Assembly: GCA_025399215.1 (NCBI GenBank)
Contig: MU621355.1
Coordinates: forward strand, 1-23,358
Direction of reading: 5' to 3'
DNA length: 23,358 nucleotides
Source: Globomyces pollinis-pini
Lineage: Eukaryota; Chytridiomycota; Chytridiomycetes; Rhizophydiales; Globomycetaceae
The notes below the pieces were generated by a model, which had not been told where the DNA came from, made no database searches, and saw only the letters and a list, made by a program, of their open reading frames with translations. The position numbers and the translations under genes were made by a program. This document shows positions 1-11,636 of the stretch, piece after piece (position 1 is the stretch's first letter; every line of letters begins with the position of its first letter).

Positions 1-567
1 TGTGCAGCACAAAGATCAACTGTTATACCCATCCGTTGTTCCACCAACGACTTACTTTCAGTCACAAACTTTTCCGCTTTGAACAACACTGCCACTACTT
101 GTACACACCAGAGTAGAGAAGAAATTCGCATGATTAAGCCAATAATTCCATTTGGAGTTAGGGTTAGTCCAGATGCTTTCCGGTATTTAACATCAAGAAC
201 AATCGACGATATAATTGATATCACTGATAAACCTAAAGTAGTTAAATTTAAATAGATCAAGCTATAGTTCATTTTTAATGCTTTTTTGTATATATGTAAA
301 GAGCACAAGCTATTTAATTTTGAACACGTCATCTCAGAACTGCAACTTCTTTTAAATGCATACAACACTTTCTACCCTTGGATCGAACAAGGAGATTGCA
401 CAATCAAAGCCAAGTACTTGGATAGTGATCACCATTCCGCCTACCATAGTAAAGATATGGGAAATCAAAATGTTGGTAATCCAATAACTCTAACATCTGG
501 TTGTACTACATACGCAAATTATGAACAATACAGAAACAATCACTTGATATGGAATGAATACTTATAA
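1..567 (+). CDS. 3' end of an unrecognised protein-coding gene (partial, two exons)
   Basis: The frame is open from the first base of the window, so the 5' end lies outside. Exon 1 runs to 237. A 30-nt GT...AG intron (238-267) carries the in-frame stop at 253-255, and a phase-0 exon (268-567) ends in TAA. Removing the intron gives about 178 residues of continuous protein. The C-terminal part is rich in Tyr, Asn and His and ends in NHLIWNEYL. I see no signal peptide, membrane segment or family motif, and I do not recognise the family. The intron is inferred from frame and size similarity to its neighbours; its branch site is weaker than most here. If it is wrong, the gene ends at 255 and 268-567 is a chance open frame. 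The gene is convergent with the ATPase gene, with 84 bp between stops. Confidence 0.5.
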
Positions 568-651
568 GAATCTCATGCGTAAAAACATTTCCACACTTTC
601 AAGAGATTTCAACTTTAAATATTCAATTGTTTATCTAGAATAGAAATAATG

Positions 652-3600
652 CTACCGAAATCCATCTTGTATGATTTTAAACCGCTTGTTGGCCAACTCC
701 CACTTCCGAATCTTAGCCATTCGTTTTAAGGAAAACGTAGGATCAACAAAGTCAGTTTGAGGATTGATATACATCATATCGATACGTTCACTGATAAAAG
801 ACATGAATTTGGCAATTAATGGACTGATGAATTTTTCCGTTGCCCAGCTGGCTATGAAATTGAAAATGGCTAAGGATAGAATGTAAACCCGGCCTTCATA
901 GGGTATTTCAACCAAATCAAGAATTTCTGACATGAATTCAGGTGGATTCAAAGTTAACACTGTTGTCACACTGAAGAGAGCAATCAAGATGGTAATCAAC
1001 GGCACTAGTATCAAAATTATGGATGAATTTACCATTTTTCCAAATTGTCGCTTGATAAGGTGGTCCTACGGTAAATACAATGGCATTGATGATATATTGA
1101 AAACTACTGACCAAAAACACAACAGTATTTTCCATAGTTTCATATTCTTCATTTTCCATATCTGTATGTCCAGGATCATACCATGGCTGTTGACGAACCC
1201 ACATGAATGCGTAGAACTGAAATGCAATTGCCAAAAGGATTTGCCCCACCAAAGATGTCAACACTTTCTTACTGACAAGTGTTGCGGTTGGTCGTTTTCT
1301 GTAAATGCTACTGTAAGGTTCTGTTTGTCCCATAAACACAGCAACCGGAATAATCAAGCATAAATCAATGTACATGAATTGAAAATCACCAATGTTTTGT
1401 GCTAATGAGTATAATAATGAGACAGAAGTGAATTGAATCAAGGAATATAGTGCCATATACTTGAAACAGCAGAAGGAAGTAACAAGTGCTGCTCTTCCTT
1501 CTCTAATAACTTGTAATACACAATCCAAATCTTTGTTTTTAGAAGTGAAAGGGGCAGCAACAGATGCTTCCGCTTCTGATAAAGAGAGACCGATATCGGC
1601 TGATTTGAGAGCTCCACAATCATTTGTTCCATCTCCACAAAATCCAACACAATAGCCAATAGACTGTAGGTTTTCAACCAGGAAATGCTTTTGATCTGGG
1701 GACATTCTGGCAAAGATTTGACATTTAACCAACATCTATCAATATCAATTTAAAATACACTAAACCTTTTCAAAGCTTTCGTCAGATGCAAATTCTAACA
1801 TCCATTGAAATGCATCACCAGTAATAGCCAGTATATAATCACGGCCAATCAGATTCGTCCGTTCAGAATTTGAATCACCATTAGACAATGGGTCATTTGG
1901 CTAGATGTAATTAGAAAAACAAGAAATACCAAGAAAGTCACAGAATCGACAGTGGCACCACTTTCATCCACATCTTCCCACACAATTTGAGCATCTTCCT
2001 CATGTGATTGTCCAGATACAAATTTAGGAACAAAAACTTTGGTATCGGAAGAAATCAATTCACATTCACGTGATACTGATACGGATGTTAAGATGTTGTC
2101 ACCAGTACACATCACTTGACGAATACATGCATTGTTAAGGGTTCTAATGACTGGTAATGTACCAGGTTTGAGTTTGTTTTCAAAGATTACAAAACCCAAG
2201 AAAATTAAATCATTTTCAATATCTGGACGTTTCATTTTCAAGATTGTTGATAAATGGTGTTCTTCCATTTTCTTCCATGCAACTGCTAATACTCGATATC
2301 CATGATGGGTGTATCCTTTAAGTTGTTCATCATAGTCCTTGGGTACTAACGTAAGTAAGAAAAAATTGAATTACAAGACTCTGAAGTACATATTCCACGC
2401 ATAACTTCCGGCGCTCCCTTTACAAAGACTTCGAAATCAACTACCTTGTCTGGGGCTTGTAATGGCTCTTCTGGAATTGTTTGGGAATGAATGGAGTTTG
2501 AATATTTGATTCTCTGAACAACGACACTCATTCGTCGTAAATGACTGGCAAATTCAAACGATTTGACAACTCCCAATTCCGTATAGACTTCATCATGAAA
2601 TCCAGATCCTTTAGCAACAGTATCAAATGCTGGTACCCATGGTGGGCGGACTGTGAGTGTAGCATGTAATCTTCCAGACTTCTTACTTATTGTAGAACTA
2701 AAATCCTCTTCAATATTCCATTTGGTGAATTCGAACATCTTTAAATCCAATGGATCTCCAACAAGTTCGCCAGATACAACTTTAATTGAATGACAGGTAG
2801 CCATGGCACAAATAATCAGTGGATATGGATAATCAACTTCCAAATTTGGATTCCCAGGCTCCTTAGCATGAAAGATTGAAGCTCCAGATATTCCCAATGA
2901 GATAGGTCCATTGCCAATACTAGGCATAGAAGTATTTGCCAATGGTAATGGGGAATGTCGTTGATTAATTACTAATGGTTTTGGCAATAAGGTTTCAATT
3001 GTTCGATAGAGTCTCGAAAACCTTAACTGTGCACGGGGAACTTCAGTAAAAGGACAATCCATTTCATTTTCAATTGAGAGAGTAAAGCGGACTCCAAGTA
3101 CATCCAATCCTTCCTAAGATATTAGTACAATTAATAAATTACCTCAGTCAAAGTACCTGTCTTATCAAAGCACATCATATTAATCTTTCCTCCAATATTA
3201 ACACGAGGTGGACTTGTACAAAAGATATTACTTTTTCGTAATCTTGAGATCGCAAAACTAGTACCGATGGCCATTGTGGCAGGTAGTGCTGGTGGAACTG
3301 CAATAGTAATCAAATCCAATGCACGAATGATGATCACTTGCCATTCAATTTCAAGCTTGATAAAGTTATACAAGGAAGCCAAAAAACCGATAAATGAAAT
3401 CATAGCTAAAACACCAATAAACCGAAATGAATCTCTATAAAATTTAAATGTGTTTGGCCTTGGGAATAGCATAGAGCGAACCAAGCTGCCTTTGGTAGTG
3501 TTAAATCCAGTTCTAACCACTAACGCTAACGCACCACGCCTTCCATTCATAGAGTTTCGAACATGATGTTCTACTTCTGTGGGAGGGCCAGGTCTGATTC

Positions 3601-4848
3601 TTATTATCTTTGTTCCTGAAAACAAAAAGTAACGAGACATATGTGCTGAAGAAGCCGGTTCTTCCGCATCGAAATCTAGATTGGAAAGCTCCGAGTCCGG
3701 GATCGGAACTTTTGACACAGGAAGACTTTCTCCAGTCAACATGCCTACAATGAATCACAAACTTGAACATACTCTCATTCACAATACAGTCACCAGTCAA
3801 TAATACAGCGTCACAAGGGAAAATATTTAATGAACCCGGCTCAATTTCAAAAATATCACCAGGTATCAAGTCATCAGAAGAATGATTTGTCCAATAACCA
3901 TCTCGAAACAGTCTAACTTGGCATACAAATCGAGATAGTGAGCGCATACGTCGAATGTTTGTTTTGATTTCGATAAAATTCGATATGGTAGTGGAAACTG
4001 ATATAATGAAAATACAAGCTGCATAATAATAATAATTATCCAATGACCTTGGGTGTTAAGTACACAAATATTTACCATAAAATAATGCTGGCGATTTGAA
4101 AAACAAAGAAAGGATGTAATACTTCATCAATTAATAGTTGAACGTTTGATTTCTCTGCAATTTCCACTTGATTTTTTCCAAAGATACTGTATTTTTGTTT
4201 GATTTCATCATCTATAAAAGTTAGGCTGATAAAAACTAACTTGAGTCTCGATGCCTTAAGCAACTCACAACTGAAGTCCATTGGGGGTCAGTCCAGGCAT
4301 AATTTGGTTCAAATCTACCAGTCAGTGGATTCAAGAGAAATCTAAAATATCTGTATTCGAAATATTTTAAGAGCTCAATAGGTTCATCAGGCAATGCTAG
4401 ATTATTGAAAGTTCGAGGAAACGTAGCAGAATTCTTTTGTCCATATGCAACACTATAATGTTAATGATACAATAATGAAATACGTTGATACTTTTTGAAT
4501 AGACACTTCACCCCATTGATTTTTAACGCAAATCCAGTCTGCATCAGCTAAAATACAAGGATAAGTTTTAACATTCATTTCCAAAGAGCAATACCAACGG
4601 GATAGTAAATAAAATATTCCACAGGTAAAGAAACAGAGGAAGGTAAAAACCCAAGCTCTTAAATTAGAATATTTTCGACCATAAGCAATCAAAGTTAAAT
4701 CATCATCTACTACGACTTCTTGTTCAAAGAAAGAGTCAGTGAGAGGGATATATTGAAGATGAGGGGAAGGTCTTTGAAGAGGTTGTTGCGACCCAGCTCT
4801 TGCTATAGTCCTTTGTGCAGTTGGTCTAGTTGGACTATTGATGTCCAT
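652..4848 (-). CDS. P5B-type cation-transporting ATPase (ATP13A2/Ypk9-like)
   Basis: Ten exons: 4484-4848, 4241-4452, 4076-4211, 3773-4047, 3143-3744, 2375-3113, 1930-2345, 1766-1900, 1033-1735, 652-1004. Nine introns of 28-31 nt keep the frame exactly, giving 1311 aa, normal for the family. Visible P-type landmarks: actuator TGES (333-336), M4 PPALP (480-484) typical of subgroup P5B, phosphorylated Asp523 in DKTGT, KGAPE (762-766) of the nucleotide-binding domain, TGD (857-859) and hinge GDGTND (994-999), followed by hydrophobic C-terminal spans. The N-terminus has a hydrophobic segment near residues 70-88, as expected for the P5 extra membrane region. P5B pumps sit in lysosome/vacuole membranes and animal members export polyamines; the substrate here is inferred. 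All catalytic residues look intact. The start is the first ATG of the open frame. It is divergent from the SNRNP27-like gene. Confidence 0.95.
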
Positions 4849-5141
4849 TTCAATGAACAAATTTTAATTTTTTAATTTTTTAGTGACATTCAACTGGAGA
4901 TGAATCATTAGAGTCAGTTTTTCCATCCTACCAGAGAATCAATAAAGTTTTTCAAAAAGAGTAATGAAGAATAGAGTTTATTAACTGCTCATTCATTTGA
5001 GTGAATTGTTCTTTGAAATCCTTACAATTTCAATTTATCCTTTACCTGAAAGACTGAATTTCGGTAACTAAACTGATTGTTAAAGGGAGAGGTATATTCA
5101 ATCATAATCCTGTACATAATTGAATTTTTTTTGTCTTTGAA
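4849..5141. promoter_or_regulatory. Divergent upstream region between the P5B-ATPase and SNRNP27-like genes
   Basis: This 293-bp AT-rich gap separates two start codons pointing away from each other, so it must hold both promoters and 5' leaders. I see no clear TATA box or palindromic operator. A T-rich run (5127-5133) lies just before the SNRNP27-like ATG. Confidence 0.4.
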
Positions 5142-5899
5142 ATGAGTAACAGTGAAAGAAAACCATTAGATTATGGTGATCATGTTGTTGGAAGAGAAAG
5201 AAAAAGAGATAGGGATGATCGAAATAGGAGGAGAAGTACAAGCAGAAGTAGGCATAGGAGTAGAAGTAGAAGCAGAACCAGAAGTAAAAATAGGAGTAGA
5301 AGTAGGAGTCGAACAAGAACAAGTAAAGCAAGAAGCAGAAGTAGAGATCGTTATCGAACCAGGAGCAGAAGTCGAAGCAGGACAAGATAGTAAGTGTACT
5401 AAATTTTAATCCATCAAAGTGATCGACGTCGTGATGACAGACGAAGTCGTGATGATCGACATAGCAGAAGAAGGTCTCGTTCTAGAACTCCTGAAAAAGA
5501 TGAATTCAACAGAGATGTAAGACCCGGACGAAAACAAAGCAGATCCCCTACACCACCTCGCAAACGCAGAAACGAACGACAAAATTCTGAAGAGTAATAT
5601 GCACAAAATGTTCACCTATTAGAGAAAAAGATATTAAAGATAAAGGTTCACCAACCCCAAATAAGATAAATGATAATGGAGAAGACGTAGCAATGGAAGA
5701 TTTGGATGAAGAAGAGCAAATGAAACGATTAATGGGCTTTGGAGGGTTTGATACCACAAAAGTATTATTTATGAGTCTGATTCTTTAGAATAAACATGTA
5801 CCAGGCGCAGATGTAAGCGCGACTGCAGCAACTAAGAAGCGGAATTATAAACAGTTTATGAACCGACATCGTGGTCCCCCAACTGATGATAAAAAATAA
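5142..5899 (+). CDS. SNRNP27: U4/U6.U5 tri-snRNP 27 kDa-like SR protein (SNRNP27 family)
   Basis: Four exons: 5142-5389, 5420-5593, 5623-5761, 5789-5899; introns of 30, 29 and 27 nt; 223 aa. The first two thirds are Arg-Ser and Arg-Asp dipeptides (RS domain). The conserved C-terminal domain is clear: RLMGFGGFDTTK, then a short linker and KRNYKQFMNRHRG, matching the LMGF...FDSTKGK...KYRQYMNRKGG pattern of human SNRNP27. In human cells this protein belongs to the tri-snRNP and affects 5' splice-site choice, which fits a genome with so many tiny introns. The purine-rich DNA of exon 1 is caused by the RS codons, not by an independent repeat. The third exon ends exactly after FDTTK, so the diagnostic domain is recovered only after splicing. 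Confidence 0.9.
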
Positions 5900-6061
5900 A
5901 CACTTTATACTATTTCATTATCGAGTTTGATCGGATTCTGCAAAAATGTATCATTGCGTTAGATTTAGCATGTAGGGGTATTCCTATGGCCATGCAATAG
6001 TGACTGATAAACTAACTACCCTGTTTATGCATCTGAGATTCAAATATTCCAGGTCTTCTAA
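5900..6061. other. Intergenic stretch, no feature seen
   Basis: This AT-rich sequence after the SNRNP27-like stop contains only short, interrupted frames in both directions. Confidence 0.4.
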
Positions 6062-6717
6062 TTTGATATCCTAAATGTACATACGCTACTAATAACAAAT
6101 CTATTGGAAAAACACATTCAGTCAAAATCGAAGATTTGTTTTGGGATCTTACCTAGTTACGATGAGCACAGACACATGATCCCTGAAGCAATAGAATTGT
6201 TTCACTTTTTACTATTGGGTGGTAGTTCTTTGAGTACCTTCATGGGAGATAGTTGTACACACATCTGTATCACAAACTTGCAATCCAATAACTTATAGTA
6301 CAATGATGAATTAAAAGGATCTCATTTTCAACCAAAGATATCAAAGTTCGTTTAGCGTTCATCGATATCATATGCCTCTTGTATTTTTATGATCCTCATC
6401 ATTGGATTTGCATAGATGGCTGTGTAGGCCAGGCTCTACTTAAAGGTTTTCTGTATAACAGACCTTAACACAACTGACTCACTGTAGATCTAGTATAAAT
6501 ATCACCATCGTTGATCTTGGAAAATCATTCGCGTATTATGACCAAATCATTTCCACCAAGCTACTATGCCAACTTTCTACCAAAGAATGCTACACTCATT
6601 CCAGTGCACAGTCCTGCCTTTGATCTCCTCGAAGATTCTGCATCAAGTCAAACCAAAGCTTCATCTACAGATACGTATATATCAATCACAAAAAAACTGT
6701 CACAAATGTTCAAGTAA
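6062..6717 (+). pseudogene. BRCT-like coding remnants, frame broken
   Basis: Two adjacent open segments together resemble one BRCT domain. Segment 1 (6062-6298) has ...LLGGSSLS...CTHICITN, the GG turn and TH strand of BRCT. Segment 2 (6308-6468, another frame) has HHWICIDGCVGQALLKGFLY, the W-I-x-D-x-V helix with the usual hydrophobic tail. No intron of the 24-39 nt class joins them: the donor at 6298 with any near acceptor leaves a stop or the wrong frame. A third open stretch (6499-6717, ATG at 6538) could be a C-terminus but again does not splice in cleanly, and no convincing start or upstream exon is visible. Decay is the simplest reading; a longer intron, a sequencing error or chance similarity remain possible. 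Confidence 0.35.
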
Positions 6718-6839
6718 TCTGTTAATAATAAATATATCCAAATGCAAATATTGATTCTATTTTTCAATTTAACCAAAGATCTTTAAACATACGTTCAATA
6801 TTACAAAATAAGCAACATACAGGAAAGTTTAGAGAGTTT

Positions 6840-8501
6840 TTAAACGCGAGTTTCACGATATCGTTTATAATACAAATAAGCATTTCCAATAAGAGCAACA
6901 AACGAAACGATAGTAGCTGCAATGAAACTAGCCATGTAGCAGTTCTGACCCTTGCAAAGTTTAACACCTGATTGTTCATAGACAGATCCAAAAATGGCAG
7001 CAAATACATAACCACCAATTGCAGGTACGACACACATCCATCCCCTACAACAAATTTAGAATTCGACACATTACCAATTTCTAGCAAAATTTGTTTTTCC
7101 AAAATATTCTCCAACTAAAATAGGGATTGAAGACCAAATGGTACCATATGCCCAACCAACGATACCCGTGACCACGTACAAAACGTCACTATTTTTTATG
7201 TAAAGCATCATCCCACATCCAATGATCATAAATAATGCTCCGGTAATTGGCCAAAATGTTCTAGGCAACCCAATATAGGAAGCACATTCATCAGACAGTA
7301 TTCCAACCACTACCCTTGATACGAAGGAAAGTATAGAGAGCAATTGAACGTGGCTCTTTTGCATAGATTGAACATTTGGGTGTCTTGAATCCATATCAGC
7401 TGGTAGCAAAGCAATCACTAGAAATTCAGTATTACAATCGGTACAAATAATTCCAACATTATTGATATACATCAGCCCCACACCAATGATGGCAAACATG
7501 TTGTATGCTAATAGAAATGACTTGATTGAGGGAAAGCATGGAACATCATCTTCTAGATTATTTGTTGCAGATGGTGGTGGGTGTTCGGGACAATTTTCTC
7601 CTTGTTCTTTACCATTTTCAGATTCATTATTTTCGGATTCATTTTCAGTATTTTGTAAACTTACGCTATCCATTGCTATTTCTAATTGTGGTTCAAGTGG
7701 TTTCAATATAGCAACATATCCGTTTGATGTGATTGAGTTGGTATCAGTTTCTACGATCGCTGCAGCATGTTCTAACTCTTGTTCAACTTGCAAAACAGGT
7801 GGTTGTACGATTTCTGTATCTGGTGGGATGGGTCTTAACAAAACAGCTGACAGCAGACTAATGACCAAACAAAATATTCCCAAGAAAGATAAGAATTGTT
7901 CAACGTAAAGAATATCATTATGCACGAAAAATATTGATCCTATTGTTGCAAAGAAGAAAGCACTAAGACCAAAAAATCCCACTGAAATTCCTACTGCGAT
8001 GGATCTATACGGAGCTGGCCAATTTCTGTAATCTGTAGCCAAGGAACAATGATAGTTTGCCGAACTGAAAGTTAACGAAACGATGATCACCTTCCCAATC
8101 CAACGATGAAGAAATAGAGGGCCAGGACCAAATAATGAGGACGAGGTAAAACACCACTGACAGTTAGACTGACTAATTGATATCCAGAGAAAAGACCTAA
8201 TCCACCAACCAGGAATATCAAATACGTGAAATTGGGAAACCGATCTACCAAAGTTCCACTGATAGGTCCACTAAAATAAAAGCCAGCATTTCCACACCTA
8301 TAACGATCAACGACGATAAGAACAAACGAAGCGATAAAGGCAGTCTCTGATTGTGATAATTGAAAGAGAGTAGATAATTGAGGACTATAATCAACCAGTT
8401 ATAAAAGGGTACCCATAAAGTGAAAATGCATACGCAGTTCCAGCTGTTAGCATCACAAAAGACGCTAAAATCTGACTAACTGATAGTTGAACAATAGTCA
8501 T
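6840..8501 (-). CDS. Major facilitator superfamily transporter, Mch1/nodulin-like
   Basis: Five exons: 8413-8501, 8328-8384, 8091-8297, 7075-8064, 6840-7044; introns 28, 30, 26 and 30 nt; 515 aa. Start ATG at 8501. The protein is a polytopic membrane protein of about 12 spans split by a long hydrophilic acidic loop (about residues 197-290, rich in Glu, Asn and Ser), the usual MFS 6+6 layout. Family-like features are YGPQLSTLF after helix 1, CGNAGFYFSGPISG with LVDRF (MFS signature loop), and RSIAVGISVGFFGLSAFF in the middle, as in fungal Mch1 monocarboxylate-transporter homologues and plant nodulin-like carriers. The substrate cannot be told. The 30-nt intron (8298-8327) has no stop in frame, so it is supported only by splice sites and the better protein match. 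It is divergent from the hydrolase gene at 8943. Confidence 0.88.
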
Positions 8502-8942
8502 TTGAGTTAAAGAACCAAGATGCCAATAATCTTAGTCTAGTATCCTATGACTCATTATGAGTGATTTGTAATTTTTGTTCATGATGTGGTACAACTAACC
8601 AAAAGGGTATCAAAGTAATGGTGTGTCCATAAGAGGGTGTCAAAAATGAATCTTGAAAAATATCCAAGAACCAAATAAAAGAGAAATGAAACTTAAATAT
8701 TCGGGTCAAAGAAAACTTTTACCAAAAACATTAAATGTATCAGAAAATTGTTTCCTCTTTAATATTAAAAGCATCCAAAATGGTAAATATCTAAATATCA
8801 AGAAAGATATCCGTTTCACACTAGCTGTCATTGGAAACCTAATGCTTTTATACACAAGTAGAGCATCGTTTCAAAAGCAGTTGAGCCATGCTCGGATAAA
8901 CCTACTGTTCTATAAAAGGAAACTACTATTTAATTGATTTTT
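8502..8942. promoter_or_regulatory. Divergent upstream region of the MFS and DUF900-hydrolase genes
   Basis: This 441-bp region lies between two outward-facing start codons. A TATA-like TATAAAAG lies at 8911-8918, 25 bp before the hydrolase ATG (8943). If it is used, the leader would be extremely short. An open frame with ATG at 8686 ending at 8937 (83 codons, Lys- and Leu-rich, plus strand) lies inside. It shows no family feature and ends 6 bp before the next ATG, so I treat it as probably chance or an upstream ORF. Confidence 0.35.
8686..8937 (+). CDS. Small open frame of doubtful reality
   Basis: An ATG at 8686 opens 83 codons ending in TGA at 8935-8937. The product is basic with a hydrophobic patch (FTLAVIGNLMLLY). 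I recognise no family, and no splice link to the following gene was found. It could be an upstream ORF of the hydrolase gene or a chance frame. Confidence 0.15.
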   Translation: MKLKYSGQRKLLPKTLNVSENCFLFNIKSIQNGKYLNIKKDIRFTLAVIGNLMLLYTSRASFQKQLSHARINLLFYKRKLLFN

Positions 8943-11081
8943 ATGCCAGTATATACAGATATCCATGGAACTCTTCCTGTAATGTGGAGAAGGGAACAAT
9001 TCAGATATACAAAAGGTCATTACAAAAAATCACCAAAAGAATTACTCTTTTGTGCTGTGTTCCAGGTTGCTTTCGCTTCTGTCATAGGGAGCTATAATTT
9101 TAATGGCAATGTATTGAATTCATTGGTGTCATTGTCAAATTTGGCTGAATTTTGGAGATTATGGTTTGGAATCTTTGTTAGCTTTCTCGTAATTACATAC
9201 CAGTACTAATCTTAAGTTATCGTGGAACATCAAATGGATATTTATGTTAAACTTATTCACGTTCCCTATCTTTTCGTTTCTGGTGTTTACTAGCAACAGT
9301 ATATACCAGTCAGCGGAATTTAGATTTGCAATATTCATTATTTATGACTGCGTAACATATATTTTCTTCTATGCCTTTATCTGGTTCGAATATATTAATC
9401 CGTGGTTAGTATTGAAGGTGACGTTACGGGATCCTAAATGGTACTGGAATATAAAGCCCTTGTTTGCTCGTGATGGGTTTTACAGTTGCAAGCAATCTTT
9501 CTGGTTTCCAAAATCATTCCGAAATGTGTTCTGTTACGAGGGTGAACGGAATGCTTTGGATCAACCTCATGGGTTTGGAACTTGGACGAGTGAATGGTAT
9601 GCTGGAGAAGTGCTCACAGGGTAATGATTATTTCATATTCATCGGTATTAGGTATTGGGAGAATGGGATACCCATTGGACCATTCAAGTCCAGAGAGTTT
9701 GGAACTGGATTTGCATTTGCCAACGTACGAATTGGATTCATAACTACAACCACTGCTGCCTTTACAAAGAATAATGTCATATTAGCTGATACTCCAAAGT
9801 ATGGTGTGATGGGAGTCGAATGCTCCATCTCTGGGTATGTGATTCATATAGTTAACCTGAAGAAAATTCATCAACAACTTGCCACTTGTAAAGCTGATTC
9901 AAAATCCATACCTTACACAAATCAATCATCAAGCTATAACGATCGATGATATGATCGAGTACACCATTCATGTAGATGAAAGAAAGTTACAATCAGAGTA
10001 TGATCATACATCCATTACCATTCAAGCTACCAAAACTGGACTAAGTATCAAGAATCATATCCCGGTATGCAATGAAAGTCGACAAGAATCCGTTATTCGA
10101 TGCGCATTAAAAACAGTCAAATCTACAAACCTGGTCGAGAATGGACATTTGAGAAAAAGAAATAATTCCAGATTAGACTCATTATCCGAAATGGAAATGA
10201 ACCAGTTCGGTAGTAATACGGAGCAGATTCCTGTGATCGATCTGTTAGGATGGAAATCCATTCAACCTGTTAAGGAAGCGTTGGTGTATGTTCATGGAAT
10301 TGCAACACATGTTGAATTGGCTTCTAAAGATCTAGCACAAGTTATGGCCATGGGTAATTTCCCTCCAAATATCAAACCATTCATGTTTTGTTGGCCTGGA
10401 GGTACACAACTATCGTTCTTTCAAGCTCGAGAGATGGCATCTTCCTTACCAATTAGACAACTTTTCATCAAATTCTTGACTGATTTGAAAGAGAGAGGAT
10501 TCCAAAAGTTTCATATCCTGTGTCATTCGATGGGTTCCCGAATAGTATCCTATGCAACAACAGATTTTCACTCTGTCTTTTCCACAATCAAACAATCAGA
10601 GACAGCCTCCATATCATCATCATCCACTATTCATCAAGAAACAACGTTGGAATCAGTGACATTCTTCAATCCAGAGATTCCACTCCTCGAATTCAACCAT
10701 CAATATTTACCGATTCTTCAAAAATATACTGGATTGATTACCATCTATGGGAATCGACACGATATTCCATTATTTTTTGCAGAATGGATAACAATGGAGA
10801 AACGAACTGGATGTCGAGTGAATGGATTTGTTCAACCAATTGATTTCCCTACCAATCAAACACAGATTCTAAATCTTGATATCATAGACTGCACAGCATT
10901 GGATATCAACCTACCTACAACTAGGCATTGTTATTTTAATTTCAATCGGTACATTATTGATGATTTGGTTGAAATGATATTGACTAAACAACGAGCTGTG
11001 GATCGGAAACATCGACTACTGTTGATTGAAAACAATGTATTTGGATTTCTCGTTGCTCCATCTTTTGTTGTTGGCGACTAA
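8943..11081 (+). CDS. Membrane-anchored alpha/beta hydrolase (DUF900 type) with MORN-like N-terminal half
   Basis: Four exons: 8943-9188, 9217-9620, 9652-9834, 9863-11081; introns 28, 31 and 28 nt; 683 aa. Residues about 35-145 hold several hydrophobic spans. Residues about 195-235 carry Gly/Trp/Tyr-rich MORN-like motifs (YEGE, HGFGTW, YAGE, YWENG, GPF). The C-terminal half is a serine hydrolase: YVHG at 420-423 (oxyanion region), nucleophile Ser500 in CHSMG, probable acid Asp578 in YGNRHD and probable base His633 in TRHCYF. This order and spacing fits the DUF900 lipase/esterase-like family, whose substrates are mostly unknown. The upstream in-frame stop at 8931-8933 supports ATG 8943. The active site should face the cytosol or an organelle lumen, depending on how many spans are real. 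A lipid-related substrate is only a guess. Confidence 0.85.
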
Positions 11082-11636
11082 TACAATATAAACGGTTGAA
11101 TATATGAATAAACCAATGGTACGACTATGTATGTACACAGTAACATTGAAAGGTATTTGATTAAAAGATGCATTTTAGTGAAAGTACTTCTATGAGAAAT
11201 TGTTTAATTAAGTAGGTCTGATTTGGGTTAGGATGCATACCTTGTCATGAGTACGTATATATATATATATATGTTCATTGCTTTTCTTTCGATCGCGCAT
11301 GTTTGATTGCACAATGATTTACATTAGTGGTGAATCATATTAAAGAGATACTGATAAGCAGGCTATTTTCATTTCTGCTGATCACATATATGGTAAGAAT
11401 ACTGTGTGAGAATCAGGAAGTCTCCATTAAGGATGGTTCTTTTACGATTGTTACAACGTATCATTTAAAGTTAGAAGAATTAATACACAGTATTTGACGT
11501 GATTTACCGATTCTTCAGTGACAATATCTATCAAATCTGTTGAACATCCAAGGAACCCTTGCATTCTGTTTCCTACTTTCTTCATTGACTGACCTTCTCT
11601 TTCACGTATATTTTTTTTACCATTGAATTCAATTGG
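11082..11636. other. Intergenic region with an (AT)n microsatellite
   Basis: This 555-bp gap lies between two plus-strand genes, so it holds the 3' region of the hydrolase gene and the promoter of the bromodomain gene. It contains a pure TA run at 11256-11272 and a T-rich tract (11611-11618) shortly before the next ATG. I see no RNA gene and no coding pattern. Confidence 0.5.

Noticed and set aside
157..168. GTTAGGGTTAG telomere-like motif
   Set aside because: It lies inside the open frame of the first gene, coding for VRVS, and is too short to mean anything.
253..625. Alternative genetic code with reassigned stops, suggested by in-frame TAG/TAA in several genes
   Set aside because: All such stops in the well-supported genes fall inside short GT...AG introns, and TAA, TAG and TGA end frames normally.
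938..1363. Open frame on the plus strand opposite ATPase exons 9 and 10
   Set aside because: It lies antisense to the conserved hinge and C-terminal membrane part of the ATPase and shows no domain; it is a shadow frame.
5098..5385. Phe/Tyr/Ser-rich minus-strand frame
   Set aside because: It is the complement of the Arg-Ser codons of the SNRNP27-like gene; the composition is explained by the RS repeats.
7462..7908. 148-codon plus-strand frame inside the MFS gene
   Set aside because: It is antisense to the hydrophilic loop and following helices of the transporter, with no independent support.
11330..11400. Possible box C/D snoRNA-like motifs (CTGA, TGAT) in the intergenic region
   Set aside because: The boxes do not form the proper C and D pair with a terminal stem.
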